A program made the translations under genes and the position numbers. The notes below the pieces were generated by a model. The model searched no databases and was not told the DNA's origin. It was given only the letters and a program-made list of their open reading frames with translations. A stretch of DNA of 64,000 nt from an uncultured Clostridia bacterium (GTDB lineage Bacteria; Bacillota; Clostridia; Christensenellales; Aristaeellaceae). Position 1 is the stretch's first letter, and each line of letters opens with the position of its first letter. This document shows, piece by piece, positions 24,187 to 31,197 of this stretch. The DNA lies in contig CANOHT010000010.1 of the NCBI GenBank assembly GCA_947565865.1, positions 1 through 64,000 on the forward strand. The letters run 5' to 3'.

Positions 24187-24532
24187 CGTCAGTTGCCGGA
24201 GTCGCCGCCTGCTTGCGCTTGTTCAGACCCAGGGCACTGATAATCTTGGCTTCGGTGGCCGCCGCCCGCAGCATGATGTCCGTGGCGGGGTTCTTTCGCT
24301 CCAGGGACTGCCGGCCGTTGGAGTAGCGCTCCCGCAGCCCTTTTTCCGCCACATCCTCGGCGGCCTCCAGCCGTGTCAGTTCCACATCCTGCAGCGCGTC
24401 CAGCAGCGCCCTGTGACCGGACAGCACCGCGCCGTAATGATCCAGCACTTGCTGCTCCACCTGAGCCCGTACCAGGCACGCATCCCGCGTCAGGCGGCGC
24501 ATTCGCTCCTCTCTTGCCTGCTTTTCGGTCAT
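24143..24532 (-). CDS. Terminase small subunit, P27-like
   Basis: This 129-residue helical protein resembles P27-family small terminases: VLDHYGAVLSGHRALLDALQDVELTR, then a basic/polar region NGRQSLERKNPATDIMLRAAATEAKI and an acidic tail. It recognises the packaging site and loads the large subunit. ATG24532 follows AAGGGAGGATAACC, better than upstream alternatives. Confidence 0.78.
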   Translation of the reverse strand: MTEKQAREERMRRLTRDACLVRAQVEQQVLDHYGAVLSGHRALLDALQDVELTRLEAAEDVAEKGLRERYSNGRQSLERKNPATDIMLRAAATEAKIISALGLNKRKQAATPATDGGDAADDAEDMDIY

Positions 24533-24600
24533 GGTTATCCTCCCTTGATGTTTGCCCAGCGTATGACTGGACGATGGGTTCGGTGACCCGACGGCTTCCC

Positions 24601-24891
24601 TCACAGGTCGATCACCCGGATCCCGTCAAGCGCCTCCTCCGCTTGACTGCGCCGCCCCTTTTCCGGGTGCTCCTGGTTGTGGCACCGGGCGCAGACACTT
24701 TCCAGGTTGTCCAGCACCAGGGCCAGCTCCGGGTAGAGATCCCGCGGGCGTCGGTGATGGACCGTTGTCGCGGGTCTCCTGCGGCATCGCTGGCACAGGT
24801 AATGGTCGCGCTGCAGCGCCATCACCCGCAGCCGCCTCCATGCGGGAGATCGGTAGAAGGGATCGGTCGGCTTGGTATCATACCTTCGCAT
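24601..24891 (-). CDS. HNH endonuclease of the packaging module
   Basis: This 96-residue protein has the HNH pattern with two Cys pairs for zinc: DHYLCQRCRRRPATTVHHRRP, then LDNLESVCARCHNQEH. The DPFYRSPAWRRLR beginning is typical of phage HNH enzymes located next to TerS. These enzymes assist cohesive-end cutting during packaging. ATG24891 is chosen because the family starts close to FY.S..WR; the longer frame upstream has no ribosome site. Confidence 0.88.
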   Translation of the reverse strand: MRRYDTKPTDPFYRSPAWRRLRVMALQRDHYLCQRCRRRPATTVHHRRPRDLYPELALVLDNLESVCARCHNQEHPEKGRRSQAEEALDGIRVIDL

Positions 24892-25095
24892 AGGCGTTCC
24901 ACAGCGTGTCGCCCTCGGGGGCAGTCGTCCTTCGCAGCCAACCTTGACGGCAGAAACCGCCGCGCCGCCCGACGTCAATCGTCAGGCGGACAGCCGCCTT
25001 AAAGCCTTGCCCTTGCCCAGGCGGCACAGCGCAGGAGGGAGACGCTGCTGACTTTTGTCCGCGACGGGTACCGCCTGTCGATGCGGTACGCCTTG

Positions 25096-25134
25096 GTTAT
25101 AGCACAGCCCACGGGGAGGGCAGCAAGATGGCAG
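25096..25134 (-). promoter_or_regulatory. Putative phage late promoter, copy 1 (upstream of packaging genes)
   Basis: On the minus strand TTGCTG (25121-25126) and TATAAC (25096-25101) are 19 bases apart, inside a 30-bp block (25105-25134) that matches 10651-10680 with one difference. It lies just after the mini-operon terminator and about 205 bases before the HNH start, where late transcription should begin. The region 24892-25095 holds no other supported feature. Confidence 0.5.
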
Positions 25135-25137
25135 GGC

Positions 25138-25172
25138 ATAAAAAAGCGCGGAGAGCCTTCCTGCTCTCCGCG
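25138..25172 (-). terminator. Terminator of the mini-operon
   Basis: Minus-strand arms CGCGGAGAGC and GCTCTCCGCG enclose a short loop and are followed by C-TTTTTT. It separates the tiny-gene mini-operon from the late genes. Confidence 0.85.
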
Positions 25173-25191
25173 AGGGTACCCGTCCCCATGG

Positions 25192-25386
25192 TTAAGTTGC
25201 CGCTTGCTCCGCCGCCCAGTCCACCATGATGGTGATGGTTCCTTTTTCCGCGTCCACCACCTTCATCAGTTCCCGGGAACGGCCGTCCTCCCGAAGGAAG
25301 CCCGCGATCCGGGCTTCCTTGCTGCCCAGCGGAGCAAAGTACAGGGTGACGTGTCCCTTCTTGTCTTTCCGTGGTTGGATGTGCAC
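25192..25386 (-). CDS. 64-residue hypothetical protein of the mini-operon
   Basis: This 64-residue protein is a small charged beta/alpha protein (QPRKDKKGHVTLYFAPLGSK, then MKVVDAEKGTITIMVDWAAEQ). AAGGAGGCAAGAA precedes the ATG. It is the last gene of the unit that starts at the operator-containing promoter at 25700-25728 and ends at the terminator at 25138-25172. No family was recognised. Confidence 0.6.
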   Translation of the reverse strand: MHIQPRKDKKGHVTLYFAPLGSKEARIAGFLREDGRSRELMKVVDAEKGTITIMVDWAAEQAAT

Positions 25387-25398
25387 TTTCTTGCCTCC

Positions 25399-25518
25399 TT
25401 ACTTGTTCCGCCGCTGCTCCAACAGCAGCGCAATGATGACAATGGAGCAGACGATCTGGATAACCGACAATGCAATGCCCATTTTCTGCTTGCGCCAATG
25501 GGGGACTTGTGGTATCAT
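25399..25518 (-). CDS. 39-residue single-pass membrane peptide, SecG-like hydrophobic helix
   Basis: The reading frame from ATG25518 encodes a basic N-terminus (HWRKQK) and one hydrophobic helix, MGIALSVIQIVCSIVIIALL, followed by LEQRRNK. A shorter 27-residue form from ATG25482 is possible. Neither start has a strong ribosome site. The helix resembles the first transmembrane helix of SecG, though length and context rather suggest a phage membrane peptide (holin-like or toxin-like). Confidence 0.45.
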   Translation of the reverse strand: MIPQVPHWRKQKMGIALSVIQIVCSIVIIALLLEQRRNK

Positions 25519-25560
25519 AAGGCCAGGGGAGGGGCTCGCGCCCCATCCTGGCCTTCCTGG

Positions 25561-25677
25561 TCACCGATCAAGTATCTGCTGTACCAGCTTCACCAGTTCG
25601 GTAATCAGGGCGATCAGCGCTGCCGCGAGAGCTATGCGAGAGCTCCTATCGCGGTCGCGCTTTTTCTTTCGTCCCAT
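25561..25677 (-). CDS. 38-residue basic/amphipathic membrane-active peptide
   Basis: ATG25677 follows a strong GAAAGGAGGGAAGCC site. The peptide begins with a very basic stretch (MGRKKKRDRDRSSR) and continues with a hydrophobic helix (IALAAALIALITELVKLVQQ). It is the first gene after the promoter/operator at 25700-25728. Its size and shape recall small phage or type I toxin peptides. It is below the size usually annotated. Confidence 0.6.
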   Translation of the reverse strand: MGRKKKRDRDRSSRIALAAALIALITELVKLVQQILDR

Positions 25678-25699
25678 TGGCTTCCCTCCTTTCATTGAT

Positions 25700-25728
25700 A
25701 GTATATCATAGGTATATACCTATATCAA
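25700..25728 (-). promoter_or_regulatory. Mini-operon promoter with ATAGG-N6-CCTAT operator
   Basis: On the minus strand TTGATA (25723-25728) and TATACT (25700-25705) are 17 bases apart. A perfect 16-bp palindrome ATAGGTATATACCTAT (25708-25723) fills the spacer, exactly as in the higBA promoter at 10709-10737, where the palindrome core is also ATAGG-N6-CCTAT. Confidence 0.8.
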
Positions 25729-25752
25729 GGGGTTTATAAAAAATTTTATAAA

Positions 25753-25795
25753 GAAAAATTGCGCATCATGCGGGTAAAATACCGGCACGATGCGC
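25753..25795 (-). terminator. Terminator downstream of brnTA
   Basis: Long imperfect arms (GCGCATCGTGCCGGTA / ACCCGCATGATGCGC) with a TTTT loop are followed on the minus strand by AATTTTTC. It ends the early operon after brnA. Confidence 0.75.
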
Positions 25796-25844
25796 TTTGC
25801 GTTTTTCCGTAATTCTGTTTATCGTACTCCGCTGGCCGTTACTC

Positions 25845-26042
25845 TCACCTCAGCGTCCGCTTGTGCTTTACGCAGTCGCGCAGATAAGCATTGATGAGCC
25901 GCTGGCAGGGAATACCCGTTTCCTCAGCCTGACGCTGGAAGTAGGCGAGTGTATCACTATCCACCTGGATGGTCGCTTCCTCCCGAAGCCTTGCCGCATA
26001 GGGATTCCTGATGCCCTTGCTGAAATCATACTCGCGTTCCAT
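25845..26042 (-). CDS. brnA: BrnA antitoxin
   Basis: The 65-residue protein carries the BrnA/CopG-like signature: RNPYAARLREEATIQVDSDTLAYFQRQAEETGIPCQRLINAYLR, a ribbon-helix-helix with a strand beginning at about residue 23. BrnA dimers repress their operon and block BrnT. It follows brnT with a four-base gap and has GGAGGGGTGAGACG before the ATG. This TA pair lies in the early region on the phage strand, unlike the other two modules. Confidence 0.88.
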   Translation of the reverse strand: MEREYDFSKGIRNPYAARLREEATIQVDSDTLAYFQRQAEETGIPCQRLINAYLRDCVKHKRTLR

Positions 26043-26046
26043 CGTC

Positions 26047-26334
26047 TCACCCCTCCATTTCGTTGTACTGGCTGCTTTCCCTGCGCGTCGCTTTCCTGGC
26101 GGAAATGATCCGAATGACGGATTCTTCCTCCCGATAGCAATGGCACACGACCAGCATTCGCGCCAGTTCGCTGTAGCCCAGAATGATGAAGCGTTCTTCC
26201 TCCGCTGAGTGCTTATGATCGGGGATCACCACAGCATTCTCATCATAGAAGACCGTTCGGGCCTCCTCAAATGAAACGCTATGCTTGCTTTTGTTGATCG
26301 TGTTCTTATTCTCATCCCATTCAAAACGAAGCAA
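26047..26334 (-). CDS. brnT: BrnT ribonuclease toxin
   Basis: The 95-residue protein is a DUF497/BrnT family member: FEWDENKNTINKSKHSVSFEEARTVF at the start, then EERFIILGYSELARMLVVCH and IRIISARKATRRE. The conserved H, E and R residues for RNA cleavage are present, so it is probably active. The start is TTG26334 with AGGAGG ten bases before. A TATAAT (minus, 26360-26365) and a CCCATATGGG palindrome (26388-26397) upstream are likely promoter/operator elements. Confidence 0.9.
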   Translation of the reverse strand: MLRFEWDENKNTINKSKHSVSFEEARTVFYDENAVVIPDHKHSAEEERFIILGYSELARMLVVCHCYREEESVIRIISARKATRRESSQYNEMEG

Positions 26335-26452
26335 CGTTCAGCCGCCTCCTTCCACCTTCATTATACCCGTATTTCTTTCAACCCACACCCATATGGGAGG
26401 CGACACAAACAGTATATCACAGACACCGATGGTGGTCAACGCCCCCGCCGCC

Positions 26453-26857
26453 TCAGAACGGCACGTCATCGGCATCCACATCCGTATAGCCGTCATCCGT
26501 CGCGCTCTGGACGCTTGCCGCCGCATCTTCAGCCTGCTCTCTGCCGCCTTTGGGCGTCAGAAATTCTACCTCCCGGGCCGTCACCTCCAGAGAGGCTTTG
26601 ACCGTACCATCCTGCGTCGTGTAGCCCTGGGCCCGGACAGAGCCCGTCACGCAGACCTTCCGCCCCTTGCGCAGATACTGGGCGCTCGCGCTTCCCAATT
26701 CTCCCCAGGCGCTCACCCGGAAATAGTCAGCCTCCGGGTGGTCGCCGTGGCTGCGCCGGTTCACGGCTACGGTGAAAGTTGTTACCATGTCGCCGTTTGA
26801 CGTCTGCCGCACCTCAGGATCCCGCGTCAGGTTGCCGATGATGATGACCTTGTTCAT
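26453..26857 (-). CDS. ssb: Single-stranded DNA-binding protein
   Basis: The 134-residue protein has a canonical OB fold: MNKVIIIGNLTRDPEVRQT, TFTVAVNRR, DYFRVSAWGELG, LRKGRKVCVTGSVRAQGY. The acidic C-terminus ends in DADDVPF, the usual SSB tail that recruits replication proteins. ATG26857 (overlapping the preceding stop as ATGA, with GGAGGGGC in front) is chosen over a longer frame. It works with the primase-helicase encoded two genes upstream. Confidence 0.93.
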   Translation of the reverse strand: MNKVIIIGNLTRDPEVRQTSNGDMVTTFTVAVNRRSHGDHPEADYFRVSAWGELGSASAQYLRKGRKVCVTGSVRAQGYTTQDGTVKASLEVTAREVEFLTPKGGREQAEDAAASVQSATDDGYTDVDADDVPF

Positions 26858-27225
26858 GACTGCCCCTCCATTTCGTCCAATCTCGACAGTGCCCGGGACT
26901 TGGCCCTGGTTACGGTGCGGATGTCCCACTTGCCGACCCGGGCGATTCCGTGCAGCGTCGCGCCGTAGATGTAGTGCTGCGTCAGCACATGCGCCTCCCG
27001 CCCGCCAAGAGGCGCCAGCGCTTCCTGAGCGGCCCGTGCCCGGTCGCGGTAGATCTGCTCCATAACCTGAACGCTCTGCCGTAGCATGGCGACCTGTTCC
27101 GCTGTGGCCTGTCGGGCCGTACCATCCTCAGGCCGTGTGCGCTCCAGGTAATTCAGCGCCTGCCGTTGCCCTCTCAAATGGGCATAGGCTTCCTTGCAGG
27201 CTTCCAACGTCTCTCGCCTTGTCAT
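26854..27225 (-). CDS. Sigma-region-4-like phage transcription regulator
   Basis: This 123-residue helical protein ends in a helix-turn-helix similar to sigma-70 region 4 and ArpU/RinA-type phage activators: LTQHYIYGATLHGIARVGKWDIRTVTRAKSRALSRLDEM. Such proteins often switch on late genes. It overlaps both neighbours by four bases (ATGA). It is a good candidate for the factor that recognises the duplicated 30-bp promoter elements at 25105 and 10651. Confidence 0.6.
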   Translation of the reverse strand: MTRRETLEACKEAYAHLRGQRQALNYLERTRPEDGTARQATAEQVAMLRQSVQVMEQIYRDRARAAQEALAPLGGREAHVLTQHYIYGATLHGIARVGKWDIRTVTRAKSRALSRLDEMEGQS

Positions 27226-30095
27226 TGCTCATCACCTCCGAAAGGATTGTCAGGCAGCGTCACCGGCAGGAAGGTCGCTTGCTCCTCCCGTACCGGGGGC
27301 GGCGTGTTCTCCATCACATGCCGGGGAATAACCAGAAACCACCCCCGCATAGGGCCGCGGTTGATCTGCTGCAGCGTCTTGCCATTCTTGTCCGGGCGGC
27401 TGATCCCCTTGGCCATCAGCTCCCGCAGCAGCGAGTTTTTGCCGATATTCAGGCTGCTGCCTTGGCTCTCCAGGCTGCGCTGTACCGCGCCGTAGGCTTC
27501 GCCGGGGATCAGATAGACATACGCTTCGTCACGGTAGCCTATCAGCCCCAGCGGCTTGATCGTGGCCGTCTGCTTCAGCCCCAGGTCTCCCAGCACACAC
27601 CGTCCGGCATTCAGCAGCTCCCGCAGCGTGGTCATGAAGACGGCAGTGGGGTTGTCCGCCTGCATCTGCTCCGCCTGCTGTGCCGCGCCTTCCAGCAGTG
27701 CTTTCCAGCAGGCTTCCTGCAGCTCGTCGGCGGCATCCGGCGTCAGCGCGAAGACCCCGCCCGGCGCGGCCATGTACCGGCACATCATCTGGATGCCCAG
27801 CATCAGGTATGCCACGGCGGACGGCATACGCGGATGGCGGCTTTCCACTTCCCGGGTAGCCCGCTCCAACAGTTCAGTGTAGGAGGCTTCCAGCCGTTCG
27901 GGCAGCGTCGCGCCCTGCTCGCTCAGCCATTCAATGTACCCTCGCATGGATTCGTTGAGTGCTCCTTCCCGCGCCAGCCGCCACAGCGCGTTGATTTCCC
28001 GTGTTCTCTCCGGATCGGCGTCGGCCCTGGGCACAGGCACCTCGCCCTCGTGGACTTCCACCACATACAGGCGGGCAATGGAGCTGGCCGTCACATCTGG
28101 CAGTTCTTCGCCCGTCATCAGGCAAAGGCATCGGGGCGGCCGCTCTGACCGTGCCTCCTCGCTGGAGATCATCACCGACCGCTGCGCACCGCTCATGGCG
28201 CGGATCACCATCTCTACCAGCGCCTTGCGCGTCCGCTGGCGGATGGGATCGGCTTCCCGCTTGTAGTCGTCGATCAGCAGCGGCATGTCCTTTAGCTCAA
28301 AGAGTTTCTGTGACATGGCGGGCATGGAGTCCTCGAACGATGCCGGCGGCGCGCCGTCATACGACCAGTCGTAGCCAAAATGGTTCAGCGCCAGGGTCAC
28401 ATAGGCGCTCTTGCCGTAGCCGGACGCGCCCGTGACGTAGGGCACAAAGGTTGGTCGTCTGCCTGCCAGGTCGAGAAAGTGCCGCAGCGGAGCCAAAAAC
28501 AGGAACCCCACCACCGCCGCGCCGATTCGCAGCCCTGGGGCCTTCATCACCCGCAGCGTCGCGCCTTGGCACATCATTCGCCGCGCCTCCGGCTCCAGGG
28601 TTTCCAGCCATTCGCCGTGCTGCAGCCCGTCCACCCGGTAGCGGCCCAGCCCAAAGTTCAGCTGCACGTCGGCCTCGTCCAGGCCCACACCGCCGCCGCC
28701 GTGAAGGTACGCCAGCTGCCCGTTGATGATGCGCCATCCCGTATGCTTGTACAGCACCCGGTCGGCTGCCGCGCGGCTTCCGGCCTCCTGGATGATCCGC
28801 CGCAGCTTCCCCGCGCTGCCGTTGACGTCCGATATGTTGGCGCACAGCCCCCAACCCTGGGGCGCCCATTGCATCCCCAGGAAGTCCGCAACACCTACCG
28901 TCAGCGGGGGCAGACGCTGCCCTGTGGCGCTCCAGCCACGGATCGTCAGCTGATACTTGGGCGCGGAAAACCCGTCGTCCAACAGCGTTTGTACCACCGG
29001 CAGCGCCACAAAGTTGGCAAGCTGCCGCGTGGATCCATCCGCGGCCACGGCGAAGGTGCAGCCGTTCCCCACCTGACAGCCAGGAATAGCCTCAAAATAG
29101 TCCTTGTAATCTTCGTCGCCCACTGTTCGCGAGAGTACGGGCGCACGCTTGACCAACTCATCCAATACCTTGCCCGCGCCGGATGTCCCCAGGATGGCAA
29201 CAAGATCGGATATATCCCCCTTGGCGGGCAGCGTAGCATCCTGCTGCCGCGCCAGGTTGATGATGCGCACCTCCCGGGCCGTGGTCGCCAGAGCCTTGGC
29301 CACCAGGCGGGCGTGCTTCCGCCCCGGTTCGTCCAGGTCAGGGATGATATAGACCCGCGCCCCTCGCAGCTGTTCCGACAGCTCCACCGACCACTTTCCC
29401 GCGCCGCCCTTGTTGGTGGTCGCGCAGCGATTCATGGCCATCAGGGTATCGCAGTCCTTTTCGCCTTCCACCAAATACACCGCTTCATTGGCTTTGATGG
29501 CCGCCATCACTTGCGGCAGATTGTAGAGGATTGCGTGACGGCCTCCGTCGCCCCAGTACCACTGTTCACCGTCCTGGTGGATCACGGGGAAGCTTTTTTC
29601 CTCCGTGCGGAAAACCTTCAGGACGGGCTTGCCCTCGGCGTCCAGATAGTTGTAGCAGGCGGTGATCTTCTCCCGCGCCAGCCCCACTGTTCCGTCCGGC
29701 ATCGTGGCCTTGTGTGCCCATTCGCCGCCCACCTGCAGCATGGATAGGTCGGCGGGGCGCTTGGCCTGCGGCGGCGGAAGTGGTGGGGCAGGGGAGGGCG
29801 GAGGCGTCCGTGGCTTGGCTGGATGGCCCTTGGCCGGGGGCGTCCCCTTGCGCTGGCTGGCCATCTCCTGCAGCTTCTCCGGCTTCAGCAGCTCCCGCCA
29901 GTCGATGCCCATCCTGTCCAGGATGTCCATATAGTCGCAGCCAGCGAAACATTTCAGCACAATACCGTTTTGTCCCATGGCCACCGATAGGCTGGCCTTC
30001 TTGTCATCATGACAGGGGCAACGGGCTACATATTGCCCGTTGCCCCGATGTTCCACCCCAGTCAGGCGGCTTAAAAACTCCGATAGCGTCATCAT
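27222..30095 (-). CDS. Phage primase-helicase (CHC2 zinc finger, TOPRIM, DUF927-like ATPase)
   Basis: The 957-residue protein has a zinc finger (CPCHDDKKASLSV, KCFAGCDYMDIL, about 25-57), a proline-rich linker (about 85-110), and a TOPRIM domain (VYLVEGEKDCDTLMA about 203-218; YIIPDLDEPG about 250-260). A DUF927-like ATPase follows with Walker A GASGYGKSA (about 555-563) and Walker B-like PLLIDDY (about 608). It would make primers and unwind phage DNA. No separate DNA polymerase gene is seen in the prophage, so replication likely relies on the host enzyme. Confidence 0.88.
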   Translation of the reverse strand: MMTLSEFLSRLTGVEHRGNGQYVARCPCHDDKKASLSVAMGQNGIVLKCFAGCDYMDILDRMGIDWRELLKPEKLQEMASQRKGTPPAKGHPAKPRTPPPSPAPPLPPPQAKRPADLSMLQVGGEWAHKATMPDGTVGLAREKITACYNYLDAEGKPVLKVFRTEEKSFPVIHQDGEQWYWGDGGRHAILYNLPQVMAAIKANEAVYLVEGEKDCDTLMAMNRCATTNKGGAGKWSVELSEQLRGARVYIIPDLDEPGRKHARLVAKALATTAREVRIINLARQQDATLPAKGDISDLVAILGTSGAGKVLDELVKRAPVLSRTVGDEDYKDYFEAIPGCQVGNGCTFAVAADGSTRQLANFVALPVVQTLLDDGFSAPKYQLTIRGWSATGQRLPPLTVGVADFLGMQWAPQGWGLCANISDVNGSAGKLRRIIQEAGSRAAADRVLYKHTGWRIINGQLAYLHGGGGVGLDEADVQLNFGLGRYRVDGLQHGEWLETLEPEARRMMCQGATLRVMKAPGLRIGAAVVGFLFLAPLRHFLDLAGRRPTFVPYVTGASGYGKSAYVTLALNHFGYDWSYDGAPPASFEDSMPAMSQKLFELKDMPLLIDDYKREADPIRQRTRKALVEMVIRAMSGAQRSVMISSEEARSERPPRCLCLMTGEELPDVTASSIARLYVVEVHEGEVPVPRADADPERTREINALWRLAREGALNESMRGYIEWLSEQGATLPERLEASYTELLERATREVESRHPRMPSAVAYLMLGIQMMCRYMAAPGGVFALTPDAADELQEACWKALLEGAAQQAEQMQADNPTAVFMTTLRELLNAGRCVLGDLGLKQTATIKPLGLIGYRDEAYVYLIPGEAYGAVQRSLESQGSSLNIGKNSLLRELMAKGISRPDKNGKTLQQINRGPMRGWFLVIPRHVMENTPPPVREEQATFLPVTLPDNPFGGDEQ

Positions 30096-30367
30096 CGCCT
30101 TACGCCTCCCTGGAGCAACCGTCGAAAGTAGGATACCAGCGAGGCCATGCGCTCCATGCGTGGGGCACGCGGCCAGTCGGATAGGTCATCAGGCCCGCCG
30201 CAGCCGGCTAAAAGCGCGGGGCAATGCTCCGGATCACACCCGCCGTCCATCTCCCACGCGCATACATCCAGGAGCACGTCTTCTTGGCCGCACAGCACGC
30301 CGCTCTTGCCCTGGTACTGGTAGCGGCAGATCAGCCGGGGACACAATTTTTTTCGGTCGCTTCCCAT
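30092..30367 (-). CDS. Cysteine-rich early phage protein, hypothetical
   Basis: This 91-residue protein has six to seven cysteines, including CPRLIC, VCAWEMDGGCDPEHC and LLAGCG, which could bind zinc. It overlaps the primase start by four bases and has GAGGAGGCCGAACGC before its ATG. No family was recognised. Confidence 0.6.
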   Translation of the reverse strand: MGSDRKKLCPRLICRYQYQGKSGVLCGQEDVLLDVCAWEMDGGCDPEHCPALLAGCGGPDDLSDWPRAPRMERMASLVSYFRRLLQGGVRR

Positions 30368-30394
30368 TGCGTTCGGCCTCCTCTCGTGGTATAA

Positions 30395-30619
30395 TCAAAG
30401 CGAATCTTGGCTTTGGGATTCAGTTTGGCCCGAGAGCAGTTGCAGCTGCTCCCGGGCGTTGTTTTCCGCCTCAAACTGCTCAATCATCCGCCCAACCTTC
30501 AGCAGGTTGCTGAGGATGCCCATAAATTCTTCATCCGTGCCGTTTTCCCGGTAGATCAGGCGCACCTCGCCGGTCTCGCGGCTGACCACCGCGCCAATGG
30601 GATACCGCCCCTTGCTCAT
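30395..30619 (-). CDS. 74-residue early phage protein, hypothetical
   Basis: The product begins with a short strand region (YPIGAVVSRETGEVRLIYRE) and continues as a long helix (FMGILSNLLKVGRMIEQFEAENNAREQL). AAGGAGGACAACC precedes the ATG. It is part of the early operon; its function is unknown. Confidence 0.6.
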   Translation of the reverse strand: MSKGRYPIGAVVSRETGEVRLIYRENGTDEEFMGILSNLLKVGRMIEQFEAENNAREQLQLLSGQTESQSQDSL

Positions 30620-30640
30620 GGTTGTCCTCCTTTGTTCATA

Positions 30641-30666
30641 AGGGCGCTGCGCTTTTGCAGCGCCCT
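30641..30666 (-). terminator. Hairpin between two early genes (possible attenuator)
   Basis: Perfect 10-bp arms AGGGCGCTGC/GCAGCGCCCT with a six-base loop lie between the Tad2-like gene and the next gene. Neither side has a long T-run, so it may reduce readthrough or protect mRNA rather than stop it. Confidence 0.35.
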
Positions 30667-30701
30667 TTCACTGTTCGCTGCGGTTTCGCAGCACTTTTCG
30701 C

Positions 30702-30911
30702 TCAGCCTGCGCCGATCGGCGCCGCTTCCCAGTCTGTGGCCACCACGTCATCCAACGTGGCATACCAGGGCTTGCCGCCCTGGGCGTTCACCAGGAACGC
30801 CCGCAGCGGATTGCCGCCCACGGGGATCAGCGCCACGCCCGCCGGCATCGAGGGCCGCCGGATGCCCGTGCCTTGGCTGATGGCCAGGAGCGCCATATCA
30901 TAGAATCCCAT
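30702..30911 (-). CDS. DUF2829 / Tad2-like protein, candidate Thoeris inhibitor
   Basis: The 69-residue protein fits DUF2829: an N-terminal helix (YDMALLAISQG), then GIRRPSMPAGVALIPV in the place of the usual k.RR..Wp.g.yl, and a C-terminal ATLDDVVATDWEAA, which matches the family's DLLA.DWEv ending. Members of this family (Tad2) bind the Thoeris signal molecule and block that antiphage defence. It is among the first early genes, where anti-defence genes are usually found. TAAGGAGGTACCCGC precedes the ATG. The conserved tryptophan after RR..W is replaced by methionine here (RRPSM), which could alter ligand binding. Confidence 0.65.
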   Translation of the reverse strand: MGFYDMALLAISQGTGIRRPSMPAGVALIPVGGNPLRAFLVNAQGGKPWYATLDDVVATDWEAAPIGAG

Positions 30912-30923
30912 GCGGGTACCTCC

Positions 30924-31088
30924 TTACGCGCTTTTTCCTTCGTGCATCTTGAAGAGGCTATAGGCGTTCATCTGGGCCGTCGCGTAGATCGCCACCGCTT
31001 CCACCGCGGCCTCCGGCAGCTTGTCCACCAGCGCCATGATGTCCTCCCGCATTTGCTGCACGGTTTCGACCTTGTTTTCATTGGCCAT
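30924..31088 (-). CDS. 54-residue first early protein, hypothetical
   Basis: ATG31088 has AAGGAGGACGAAACC in front and is preferred over the longer frame. The peptide is helical and acidic (VQQMREDIMALVDKLPEAAV, then YATAQMNAYSLFKM). No family was recognised. It is the gene nearest the immunity region on the phage strand. Confidence 0.6.
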   Translation of the reverse strand: MANENKVETVQQMREDIMALVDKLPEAAVEAVAIYATAQMNAYSLFKMHEGKSA

Positions 31089-31138
31089 GGTTTCGTCCTC
31101 CTTAAATTGTTCTAACAGTCTGGTTTCGCTCCTTTTGC

Positions 31139-31167
31139 TTGCTCTGCGTCCATTGTGGTGATACAAT
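31139..31167 (+). promoter_or_regulatory. Promoter of the secreted tape-measure-mimic gene
   Basis: TTGCTC (31139-31144) and TACAAT (31162-31167) are 17 bases apart on the plus strand, followed by AAGGAGGG before ATG31198. No repressor operator of the immunity region overlaps it, so it could be on in the lysogen. Confidence 0.55.
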
Positions 31168-31197
31168 ACAAGCATCTTTACAAGGAGGGATTTCCCT

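Noticed and set aside
25097..25564. Minus-strand 155-codon frame across the mini-operon
   Set aside because: It crosses a strong terminator and overlaps three better-supported small genes in other frames.
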